Part shown: in pieces, positions 51,381 to 59,302 of the stretch
How the letters are laid out: each line of letters starts with the position of its first letter
How positions within the stretch are numbered: the stretch's first letter is position 1
NCBI RefSeq assembly: GCF_039652555.1
Contig: NZ_JBDJAF010000001.1
Coordinates: 930,001-994,000 of the forward strand
Length of the DNA stretch: 64,000 nt
Origin: Parafrigoribacterium mesophilum
Lineage (GTDB): Bacteria > Actinomycetota > Actinomycetes > Actinomycetales > Microbacteriaceae
Direction of reading: 5' to 3'
The notes under the pieces: model-generated
The model's database searches: none
The model's input: the letters and a program-made list of their open reading frames with translations, nothing else
Told to the model about the DNA's origin: nothing
Position numbers and translations under genes: made by a program

Positions 51381-52647
51381 CAGCGCACCGATCTGATCGG
51401 GATGACGGTGAGCGCGCCGGCGATGGCGGCGGCCGCGGCCAGCAGGAACAGGCCGGTGAAGCCGCCGAAGGCGACGACGAGCAGCGCGCCGAGCAGCGGT
51501 GCGATGGCCTGTGGCACGGCGGTGGCGATGTTCATGATGCCGAGGTCCTTGCCGCGGTCCTCTGCGGCTGGCAGCACCTGGGTGGCCAGCGCCTGGTCGA
51601 CCGAGAGAAAGCATCCGTAGCCCAGGCCGAGAACGCCCGCGGCCACCATCGCGACGACGAGGCTCGGCGCGATGGCCAGCATCAGCGCGGCGAGCGCCTG
51701 CAGCGCCGCGGCCACGAACACGAACACCTTGCGTCGGCTCAGCTTGTCGCTGAGTCTTCCGAGCAGCAGCGAGGCGAGGATCACGAACACCATGTAAATC
51801 AGGGTGAGCACGATCAGGCTCGTCTCGGCGGCATCCTCACCCAGTCCGAGCCCGAACCACAGGAAGTACAGCAGCATGGTCGTGCCGAACGCGTTACCGA
51901 AGTTCACCAGGATGCGGCTGAGCAGCGTCCAGCCGAAGTCCGGATACCGGCGGGGGCTGATCCACAATCCCTGAATCAAGACGGAAAAGCTGAGCGGCGT
52001 GCGGGCCTCGCGGGGCAGCACCGCGTCGGGGACCGCGAGCACGAACGGCAGCACCAGCACCAGCAGGAGTATCGCCATCACGGCGTAACCAAGGAATTGG
52101 CCGAGCGAGAGCGCCATCACCAGTACGAGCCCGAGAATGGTGCCGATGGCTTGCGGTGCGGAAATCCAACCGGAGACGTAGCCCCGCTGGCCAACCGGCA
52201 CCTGGTCGGAGATCACGGCGGTCAGCGCGGCGGTGAGCATGCAGAACCCGGTCAGCGCGAGCGCCCAGCACAGCGCAATGCCGAAGATGCTTTCCTGGGC
52301 GCCGAGCGACAGCAGGGCGGCGGCGAAAACCAGGGCACCGCCCGCAATCCAGGGCCGTCGTCGGCCGAATCGGGACGTGGTGCGGTCGGACAGTGCGCCG
52401 GTGAGCGGGTATGCCACCAGCGCGCACAGTCCTGCGATGCCGGAGACGATGCCAAAGGCCAGGACGTTGTCCAGCCAGGACGTTGCGCGCAGTCGCGCCT
52501 CGATCTGAGCCGGCAGCAGCAGTTGTACCGGGGTCAGCTGCGCCATCCAGATGCCGAGCCACGCGGTCACGAAGAGGCCGATCCAGCGCCCGGAACCCGC
52601 CTGGTGGGCTCGGAGAACGGTGCGGGCGCCTGCTGCAGTGCCGTCAC
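51380..52647 (-). CDS. MFS transporter of the glycoside/sugar type, with unclear or frameshifted start
   Basis: About 400 residues of a 12-helix MFS protein. SDRTTSRFGRRRPW after the second helix is typical of GPH/SLC45-like sugar transporters, which fits the GH1 gene in the operon. The body frame has no usable start between the TetR stop and the first helix. A GTG at 52645-52647, overlapping the TetR stop as GTGA, is the expected start but is one frame off; its reading (TALQQAPAPFSEPTRRVPG) would join GRWIGLF of the body if one base were restored near 52586-52595. Either a one-base deletion or a sequencing error is likely; an in-frame GTG at 52723 inside tetR is the alternative. Confidence 0.82.
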
Positions 52648-53267
52648 GCGCTGCGCCGCATCGTCGCCGCGATGGCGGGTTCGGCGAACGCTGCGAGCGC
52701 GTCGGCGGCGGCGTCCATGGCACGGCCGGCCGCCGCATCATCCCGATCCGCGAGCCAGCCGAGGGTGAGGCCGTCGGTGAACGTGACCACGAGCCTGGCG
52801 AGGTCATCCACCGGCCTGGTCCAGCGCACGCCGGTTCGCTCGGCGCCGAGCTTGAGGAGTTCCACGGCCGCGTCGCGGTAACTGCGGTACTGGGCGGCGG
52901 GCAGGTCGTCCAGTCCGACGGTGCGCAGTGCATAGTGCAGAAGCTCGAACATGGCCTGTTCCCGGGACGGATCGGCGACGACCAAGTCAAAATATGCCTG
53001 CAGCGCGCTGCGGACGGTGGCGCGGATGTCGCCGCCGTCTCTCACAGCATCCGATGCGACACGTCGCTCCTGGTCGACGACGACGCCGACGAGGTCCCGG
53101 AGCATGGCGTCGCGGGACTGGAAGACGTAGTGGAAGCTGCCGAGCGGCATTCCGGCTTCGGCGACAATCGCCCGAGTGGTCGCACCACGGACGCCCGCGC
53201 GGCTGATCACGCGCAGCGCAGCGTCAACGAGTGCGCGTCGACGCTGATCGGGTCGCAAACGAGTCAT
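52644..53267 (-). CDS. TetR family transcriptional regulator, head of sugar/lactone operon
   Basis: 207 residues. The helix-turn-helix region reads ALRVISRAGVRGATTRAIVAEAGMPLGSFHYVF (only parts needed: ATTRAIVAEAG, SFHYVF). The C-terminal domain is of the TetR_C_6-like kind. It is the first gene of the five-gene leftward operon and is expected to regulate it. An inverted repeat TTTCTC-GAT-GAGAAA at 53335-53349, 68 bp upstream, is a candidate operator. Confidence 0.92.
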   Translation of the reverse strand: MTRLRPDQRRRALVDAALRVISRAGVRGATTRAIVAEAGMPLGSFHYVFQSRDAMLRDLVGVVVDQERRVASDAVRDGGDIRATVRSALQAYFDLVVADPSREQAMFELLHYALRTVGLDDLPAAQYRSYRDAAVELLKLGAERTGVRWTRPVDDLARLVVTFTDGLTLGWLADRDDAAAGRAMDAAADALAAFAEPAIAATMRRSA

Positions 53268-53334
53268 CGTGGCCTCCCTGCGCAGATGCGTACCGCCACG
53301 ATCGGATCTCCACCATGTTGGTCAATCGTCCAAG

Positions 53335-53349
53335 TTTCTCGATGAGAAA
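53335..53349. promoter_or_regulatory. Candidate TetR operator
   Basis: Perfect inverted repeat TTTCTC-GAT-GAGAAA in the divergent region between the TetR gene and the Ig-like membrane protein gene. Its size suits a TetR dimer. Binding is inferred from position only. Confidence 0.4.
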
Positions 53350-53435
53350 TGATCTCGCGCGTCACCGGGCTCGTCAAGGCGCCGCGCCCTCGCGGAGTTG
53401 ACATCGAGTCATCCACCACGCTAAATGGAGGTACG

Positions 53436-55580
53436 GTGCAGCCCTTGGAACCGAACGACCGCCACGGTTCGTCTCGCCATCGCGTGACGAACCGTCTGGC
53501 GCGTCCGGATCGGCGCCTGTCGGTGCTGGCCGTTCTCGGCGTACTGGCGTCCGTGGGGCTGGTGGGGGTTTTCGACCCCACCGTCGGGACGGCCGTGGCG
53601 GAGGACGCGCCGATCGCTCCGGTTGCGTTCGGCATTACCGAGCCGCACGACGGCGCATTCCTCGGCAGTAACGCACCGTTCGAGATCCGCGGGACCAAGC
53701 CAGCCGGAAGCGGCGTCACGGTGAGCGGCGCCACCACTTGCGCGGTCGCTGCCAACGACCAGACGGTCTGGCAATGCACCGCGCCGGGATTGCCGAACGG
53801 CGCCGGAGCGAACATCGTCGCCACGCAGATCACGGATCAGCCGCTGAACGCCCCGGCGGGCACGGACGACTCGGCGTCCGGTCCCCAGGCTCCCAGCAGC
53901 AGCCCCCGCCCCACTGCCGTCGTCGAGGTGGCGATCACTGTCGACGTGCTCGGAGCGCCGGCACTGAACGGCCCAGCGGCATTGCTCACCAGCGGCATCG
54001 TGTCGGGTACTGCGATGCCCGGCGCCGGCGTGGTGACGAGCGTGTCCGGCTCGTCCGATCCCGGATGCGTGTCCAAGGCTCTGGACAGCGGCTATTGGTC
54101 GTGTTCGCTGGCGGTACCCTCCGGCACCTATCACGTCTCGGCGCGGCAGTCCAAGATCGGCATCGGCCAGCCCGGCGACCTCTCCGAGCCGTCCGGCGCC
54201 AAGACGGTCACGGTGGACAAGGTGGCGCCGCCCGCCCCCGTGGTCACCGCTCCGCGCGCCCGCACCCGTGTCGCGAAGCAGCCGGCCAGGTATGCCGGTA
54301 CCGGCGAAACCCACGGCTGGGTAGACGTGTATGTCGACGGGCGGATCGTGTGCTCCGCCTCGGTCGTCGCCGGATCCTGGAGTTGCTCGGCAGCGGGCAT
54401 CCGGTCGGGCACGCACTACGTGCAGGCGATCCAACGTGATTTGGCGGGCAACTACAGCCCACCAAGCCAGAAACTGCGGGTGTTCTATGGACCTCGAGCC
54501 GCTGCGGTGCCCCCGGTGGTCGTGCCGCCGGCACCGTCGCACAGCGCGTCCCCGTTCCCGACTCCCCCGGTGACTCCTGCGCCCGTTCCCATCACGCCTT
54601 TGCCCACCCTTCCCGATCCGGGGACGCCGCCGGCCGCCGGTTCGAATTGGGGCGCTCCGACAAGTTTCGGCGTCTCGCTGTCTACGCCGGCCGAATTGCT
54701 CGGCGGGAGCAACTGGCCTCTCGTCCCGCTGGCCGTGGCGTTGTTCATCGCGCTGATTGCGGTTCCGCTTCGGTTGCTGGCGACCGCGTCCCGCGGACGG
54801 ATCCCGTTGCGTCCGCAGCTCTTCGGTCGCAATCGTCCTGCTCTCACCGAGGTGCGGGGGCGTTGGAGCCCCTCTCTCAGCGGGGCGTTGTCAGTTGCTG
54901 CCGCGGCGGGTCTGGTCGTGCTCGCGACCGGCGTCGGTGCCGACGTGCGTTACCTGCGGCTGACGGCAGCCGTCGTGCTCGCTCTGTCCGTACTCAACCT
55001 TGTCGGTGTCGCCGTGGCAACCCGCGCCACCTCCCGGTTACAACGGCTGACCGGTCAGGTCAGGTTCCTTCCGTTGCTGCTGATGGTGGCCGCGCTGGTG
55101 GCCGTCGTGTCACGGATGGCGGGATTCGAACCACCGTTGGTCGCCGGGGTGGTCATCGGTATGACCTTCGGTTCGCCTCTGGCGGCCCGGGCGCGGGCCA
55201 TGGTCAACTTAGCGGAATTGGCCACGATCGCAGCCCTGTCGGTCACCGCCTGGGTCGCACACGGTGCGCTCGGGACGGTCACCGGATTCTGGGGCTCCTT
55301 CGCCAGCGAAGCCTTGGCGGCTCTGTGCCTGAGCGGAGCGGGTTCGCTGGTCGTCCTGAGCCTGCCGATCGGACGGTTCCCCGGGCGGGCCATCCTAGAA
55401 TGGTCCACCCCGGCGTGGATCGCCACGATCGCCGGCAGCACCGCGTTGGCCTCCGGTGTCGCCCTCGGGGACGGCTTAGCGAACTTCCCGGCGATGAGTT
55501 GGCTATTGGCGGCGGCGGCGTTCGCCGCGATGAGTGTCGCAACCTGGGCATGGTTCCGTTTCGTCGAGGTCTCCGAGTAG
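53436..55580 (+). CDS. Surface protein: three Ig-like domains, Pro-rich linker, about nine membrane helices
   Basis: 714 residues; family not recognised. A signal-anchor helix (~29-48) is followed by three Ig-like segments (~60-130, ~160-235, ~245-345). Each ends with a Cys-x(10-11)-Cys pair with Trp two residues before the second Cys (CAV...VWQC, CVS...YWSC, CSA...SWSC). A Pro/Thr/Ser linker (~350-400) leads to a ~300-residue membrane region of about nine helices. The GTG at 53436 is chosen for GGAGG four bases upstream; an ATG at 53349 is weaker. Divergent from the TetR operon. An adhesion or sensing role is a guess. Confidence 0.8.
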   Translation: MQPLEPNDRHGSSRHRVTNRLARPDRRLSVLAVLGVLASVGLVGVFDPTVGTAVAEDAPIAPVAFGITEPHDGAFLGSNAPFEIRGTKPAGSGVTVSGATTCAVAANDQTVWQCTAPGLPNGAGANIVATQITDQPLNAPAGTDDSASGPQAPSSSPRPTAVVEVAITVDVLGAPALNGPAALLTSGIVSGTAMPGAGVVTSVSGSSDPGCVSKALDSGYWSCSLAVPSGTYHVSARQSKIGIGQPGDLSEPSGAKTVTVDKVAPPAPVVTAPRARTRVAKQPARYAGTGETHGWVDVYVDGRIVCSASVVAGSWSCSAAGIRSGTHYVQAIQRDLAGNYSPPSQKLRVFYGPRAAAVPPVVVPPAPSHSASPFPTPPVTPAPVPITPLPTLPDPGTPPAAGSNWGAPTSFGVSLSTPAELLGGSNWPLVPLAVALFIALIAVPLRLLATASRGRIPLRPQLFGRNRPALTEVRGRWSPSLSGALSVAAAAGLVVLATGVGADVRYLRLTAAVVLALSVLNLVGVAVATRATSRLQRLTGQVRFLPLLLMVAALVAVVSRMAGFEPPLVAGVVIGMTFGSPLAARARAMVNLAELATIAALSVTAWVAHGALGTVTGFWGSFASEALAALCLSGAGSLVVLSLPIGRFPGRAILEWSTPAWIATIAGSTALASGVALGDGLANFPAMSWLLAAAAFAAMSVATWAWFRFVEVSE

Positions 55581-55640
55581 CGGATGCTGCGGTCGATCAA
55601 CCGGGAGGCCCCGGCAACCGGTCACAACCACGATGACGGA

Positions 55641-55827
55641 GCCGGTTGAGTAGACGAGCGCCAGCGCAACTGGTCAGCCGGTTGAATAGGCGAGCGCCAG
55701 CGCGACTGGTCAGCCGGTTGAGTAGGCGAGCGCCAGCGCGACTGGTCAGCCGGTTGAGTAGGCGAGCGCCAGCGCGACTGGTCAGCCGGTTGAGTAGGCG
55801 AGCGCCAGCGCGAGCCGTATCGAAACC
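55641..55827. repeat. 36-bp tandem repeat ending in a Microbacteriaceae-type palindrome
   Basis: Four full 36-bp units (starting 55641, 55677, 55713, 55749), each beginning GCCGGTTGAGTAGGCGAGCG with few substitutions, and a fifth from 55785 that continues into CGTATCGAAACC. The GGTTGAGTAGnnCGAGCGC...CGTATCGAAACC element is, as I recall, a common intergenic repeat in Microbacteriaceae; here its left part has been amplified. The 410-base stretch 55581-55990 otherwise holds only the tRNA. The open frames through the repeats are artefacts of a period divisible by three. Confidence 0.9.
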
Positions 55828-55888
55828 GTGCCCGTACCGTGCTTCGATGCCAGCAGCCCCGCACGCGTGATGCCCCGCTCGACCCACG

Positions 55889-55962
55889 TACCCCCGGTGG
55901 GGTTCGAACCCACACTGGAACGATTTTAAGTCGTTTGCCTCTGCCGATTGGGCTACGGGGGC
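55889..55962 (-). tRNA. tRNA with anticodon UAA (Leu), short variable arm
   Basis: 74 nt without encoded CCA. Acceptor GCCCCCG pairs with CGGGGGT (first pair G-U), discriminator A. The D arm GCCCAATCGGCAGAGGC looks Leu-like. The anticodon stem is AACGA/TCGTT with loop CTTAAAA, so the anticodon is UAA (codon UUA, Leu). The T arm is GTGGG-TTCGAAC-CCCAC. The variable region is only about five bases, unlike the long arm of canonical tRNA-Leu. Confidence 0.85.
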
Positions 55963-55990
55963 GTGGCCGTGCCCAGCCTACTTCCTGCTC

Positions 55991-56437
55991 CTACTGTTCG
56001 TTTTTCGCGTAGCCCTCCGCCAGGTATGCGAGTCTGCGCAGCGTCTCGGAATTGCGCGCGTGAGTGCCGGTCTCACGCACCGGACCGGGAATGAACCGCG
56101 CCGGACCTGAGACGATGTCTTCAATCATCCCGACGTTGCTCATGCCGCCGCGCTCCCGCACGTCGATCGTGACGTGAGCTTCCCCGATCGGCCAGCCGCG
56201 TGCCTTCATCATGGCGTGGCGCGGCGGGTCCCACTCGAGCATCGATGTGGTGTCGTTCAAAAGCATGGGCCAGACGCCGAACGAGTGGTGGATCGCGGTT
56301 CCCGGCTGCGGCCACCCCTCGTCCACGTCGCGCATTCGGGAGGCGCCGACGACCCAGCTCGGATACACCCAACCGTTGGCCAGAACCTCGAACACGTGCC
56401 GGGGATCGCACTGAATCACGCGATAGTTGACCGCCAT
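55991..56437 (-). CDS. SRPBCC (polyketide cyclase/dehydratase-like) family protein
   Basis: 148 residues. The start VNYRVIQCDPRHVFEVLANGW and the phrase YPSWVVGASRMRDVD are typical of small START/SRPBCC lipid- or ligand-binding proteins. No catalytic motif can be assigned. It lies 19 bp downstream of the phytoene-desaturase-like gene on the same strand, so the two are probably one unit; in that setting it may handle a hydrophobic substrate. Confidence 0.85.
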   Translation of the reverse strand: MAVNYRVIQCDPRHVFEVLANGWVYPSWVVGASRMRDVDEGWPQPGTAIHHSFGVWPMLLNDTTSMLEWDPPRHAMMKARGWPIGEAHVTIDVRERGGMSNVGMIEDIVSGPARFIPGPVRETGTHARNSETLRRLAYLAEGYAKNEQ

Positions 56438-56456
56438 GACGCCACCTTCCGTTGCG

Positions 56457-57905
56457 CTAGTCCGCGAGGTCAGGTGCCTGCCTGATCCCGTATTCGGTGC
56501 GAAGAGCGCTCAACGCGGCTTGCCACCCGCACAGGCCGTGCACGCCCGGTCCGGGTGGGGTCGACGATGAGCATAAATACACGCCGTGCAACGGAGTGTG
56601 CCACGGATCGCTGGAAAGAACAGGCCTGGCCAGAAGTTGCCGCATGGAGACCCGGCCGGCGGCGATGTCGCCACCCACGTAGTTGGGGTTCTCCTGCTCG
56701 ACCTCGATGGCGGTGCGACTGGAAACGGCCAGGATCGTGTCGCGGAACCCTGGGGCATACCGTTCCAGTTGCCGGATTACTGTGTCGGATTGGTCGATCG
56801 TCGATCCACGCGGCACGTGAGTGTACGTCCAGAGAACGTGCTTGCCTTCCGGTGCCCGGGTTGGATCCAGAATGGTCGGCTGGGACACCAGCACATACGG
56901 ATGCTCAGCATGTCTGCCGCGCGCGACCGTGTTTTCGGCGCGGGCCAGCTGGGCCCGCGTGCCGCCGACGTGCAGCGTTCCGGCGGAACATAGTTCGCGA
57001 TGTTGCCACGGCACCGGGTCGGACAGTGCGAAGTCCACCTTCGCCACCGCGTTCCCGTAGCGGAACCCGCGCAGTTTTCGGGAGTAACCAGAGGGCAGGC
57101 GATCGCCGGCGAGCTGCAGCAGTGCCCGCGGTGTCAGATCGAGCATGACCAGACGCGCCTGTGGCAGGTCGTCGAGATCGGTGACGTCGACCCCGGTGCG
57201 GATTTCGCCCCCGTGGGCGATGATGTCGTCGGCGAGAGCTTTGACGATGGCGGCGCTTCCGCCGACCGGGATCGGCCAGCCCACCGTGTGGGCGTAGGTT
57301 GCTAGGACCAGTCCCGCGCCAGCCGTCGACAGGCTCGGCATCCCGCGGATGGTGTGGGCGAAGACACCGGTGAGCAACGCCGGGGCGGTTTCCTGCGCGA
57401 ATCGGAGATTCCAGGCGGCGCTGCCCTGCTCGAGGGCTCGCAATCCGAACCGGCCGGCCGTGACCGGATCCCTCGGGACACGCAGCAGCTGGTTTCCGGT
57501 GAAGTCCGCCAGGCCGCGGCTGTGCTTCACGAGCGGTTTGAACAGTCGCCGCCAGGCCGGACCGTCGGCACCGAGGTTTTCGACGGTGCGGTCCAGGCTG
57601 CGGTAGGCGATTCCGGCGCCACCGCCGGGAAGCGGATGTCCGTAGGAGATCTCAGGGGTGACCAGTTCGATCCTTCCGTCAAGACGGAACCGCTGGAAGA
57701 ACTCCGAGGCCAGCGCCATCGGGTGGACCGCCGAGCAGACGTCGTGCAGAAACCCGGGGAGGGTCAGCTCCTGGGTGCGGGCACCCCCGCCGATCATGTC
57801 GGCGCGCTCCAGCACGAGAACGGCCAGTCCGGCCCTAGCCAGGGTGACGGCGGCCGCCAACCCGTTCGGGCCGGATCCGACGACTACGGCATCGGGCGTG
57901 TTCAC
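56457..57905 (-). CDS. Phytoene desaturase-like FAD/NAD(P) oxidoreductase
   Basis: 482 residues. The dinucleotide-binding motif VVVGSGPNGLAAAVTLARAG is at the N-terminus and a C-terminal FAD-contact phrase PPGPGVHGLCGWQAA at the end. The family is the CrtI/PYROXD2-like amine oxidase-fold group. No carotenoid gene is nearby and it lacks clear CrtI specificity signs, so the substrate is open. First gene of a pair with the SRPBCC protein. Confidence 0.87.
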   Translation of the reverse strand: MNTPDAVVVGSGPNGLAAAVTLARAGLAVLVLERADMIGGGARTQELTLPGFLHDVCSAVHPMALASEFFQRFRLDGRIELVTPEISYGHPLPGGGAGIAYRSLDRTVENLGADGPAWRRLFKPLVKHSRGLADFTGNQLLRVPRDPVTAGRFGLRALEQGSAAWNLRFAQETAPALLTGVFAHTIRGMPSLSTAGAGLVLATYAHTVGWPIPVGGSAAIVKALADDIIAHGGEIRTGVDVTDLDDLPQARLVMLDLTPRALLQLAGDRLPSGYSRKLRGFRYGNAVAKVDFALSDPVPWQHRELCSAGTLHVGGTRAQLARAENTVARGRHAEHPYVLVSQPTILDPTRAPEGKHVLWTYTHVPRGSTIDQSDTVIRQLERYAPGFRDTILAVSSRTAIEVEQENPNYVGGDIAAGRVSMRQLLARPVLSSDPWHTPLHGVYLCSSSTPPGPGVHGLCGWQAALSALRTEYGIRQAPDLAD

Positions 57906-57970
57906 CCTCCGCTCCGCACCCGCATACCGCCGACGCTAGGCCACGCGGGCGGTACCGGCAAGTGCGATGG

Positions 57971-59290
57971 TCAGACCTTGGGCCGGGCGGCGAACTCCGC
58001 GAAGATCGCACGAGGCTCTTCGATGCGCTTCAGTGAGACGATGTCGCGGCGCAACAGCAAGTTGAGGAACCAGTTGCCGAACACGCGGGTCTTCCGTTCC
58101 CACATGGGCATGGCTAGTCCGTGGTAACCACGGTGCATCGTCCAGGCGATGACGCCCTTGATGGCCAGCCGCTTGGACTGGAAGACACCTTCGTACAGGC
58201 CGATGCCGGCGACCGCGCCCTGGTTCTTGTGGAAGTACTCCACCGGGGCGTCTCCGCGCAGCTGTGCGACGACGTTCTTGGCCATCAGCTTGCCTTGCCG
58301 AACGGCGTGCTGGGCGTTGGGCACGCAGAATCCGCCGACCCCGCCGCCGGTGAGGTCTGGAACGGCGCTCACGTCACCGGCGCCCCAGGCATCCGCCACC
58401 ACGCCGTTGTCATCGATCACGCGCAGGTCCGCACCAACACGCAGGCGCCCGCGTTCGTCGCGCGGCAGGTCGGTGTTGCGCAGCACGGGGTTAGCCATGA
58501 CGCCGGCGGTCCAGATGATGAGGTCGGAGTCGAAGGACTCCCCGGTGGACATCTCGACGTGACCATCGACGGCCGAGGTGAGCTGCGTTTCCAGGTGCAC
58601 TTCTGCGCCCCGCTGGGCGAGGTTCTTGAGCACCCAGTGGCTGGTTTCGAGGGTAACCTCCGGCATGATCCGACCCATCGCCTCGATGAGGTGGAAATGG
58701 GTGTCGTCGAAGGTGAGTGTCGGATAGTACTTCAGTAGCGAACTGGCGAAGCTGCGCAGTTCCCCGAAGATCTCGATGCCGGCGAATCCGCCGCCGATGA
58801 CCGTGAAGGTGAGCAGTCGGTCGCGCTCGGGACCGGCGGGAAGGTTCGCCGCCTCCTCGAAATTCGTGAGCAGCTTGTCGCGTACCGCGACGGCCTCTTC
58901 GATGTTCTTCATTCCGATGGCCTCGTCGGCCACGCCGGGGATCGGGAAGGTGCGGGACACCGATCCGGCGGTCACGATGACGACGTCGTACGACAGCTCC
59001 CACGGTTCGCCCACCTGGGGCGCGATGGTCGCGGTCTTGTTGGCGTGATCGATCGCGGTGACCTTGGCGGTGATCACCGTGGTGGACTTCAGGTGTCTTC
59101 GGAGCGATACCACGGCGTGCCGAGGTTCGATGGATCCGGCTGCCACCTCCGGAAGGAACGGCTGGTAGGTCATGTAGGGCAGCGGGTCGACGACCGTGAC
59201 GTCTGCCTCACCGACACGGAGTCGCTTTTCGAGCTTCAGAGCAGTGTAGAAACCGGCGTATCCGCCACCGACGATCAGGATTTTTGGCAC
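57971..59290 (-). CDS. ndh: Type II NADH dehydrogenase
   Basis: 439 residues. Membrane-associated flavoprotein that passes electrons from NADH to quinone without pumping protons. The FAD motif is VGGGYAGFYTAL at residue ~6, the NADH motif VIGGGFAGIEIF at ~165, and GAGDVSAVPD lies in the C-terminal FAD site. The C-terminal part has the amphipathic WFLNLLLRRD region that docks to the membrane. GTG start at 59290. No operon partner is clear; the subtilase gene is 12 bp upstream. Confidence 0.93.
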   Translation of the reverse strand: MPKILIVGGGYAGFYTALKLEKRLRVGEADVTVVDPLPYMTYQPFLPEVAAGSIEPRHAVVSLRRHLKSTTVITAKVTAIDHANKTATIAPQVGEPWELSYDVVIVTAGSVSRTFPIPGVADEAIGMKNIEEAVAVRDKLLTNFEEAANLPAGPERDRLLTFTVIGGGFAGIEIFGELRSFASSLLKYYPTLTFDDTHFHLIEAMGRIMPEVTLETSHWVLKNLAQRGAEVHLETQLTSAVDGHVEMSTGESFDSDLIIWTAGVMANPVLRNTDLPRDERGRLRVGADLRVIDDNGVVADAWGAGDVSAVPDLTGGGVGGFCVPNAQHAVRQGKLMAKNVVAQLRGDAPVEYFHKNQGAVAGIGLYEGVFQSKRLAIKGVIAWTMHRGYHGLAMPMWERKTRVFGNWFLNLLLRRDIVSLKRIEEPRAIFAEFAARPKV

Positions 59291-59302
59291 TGACTCAATC
59301 TA

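Noticed and set aside
52648..52990. Upstream extension of the MFS frame through tetR
   Set aside because: The extension is the TetR coding region read in another frame; it has no signal or helix and is unlikely to be an N-terminus.
55641..55827. CRISPR array
   Set aside because: The 36-bp units are directly adjacent with no spacers between them and no cas genes nearby.
55597..55915. Several open frames (75-97 codons) through the tandem repeats on both strands
   Set aside because: They arise because the 36-bp period is a multiple of three; the products are pure repeats.
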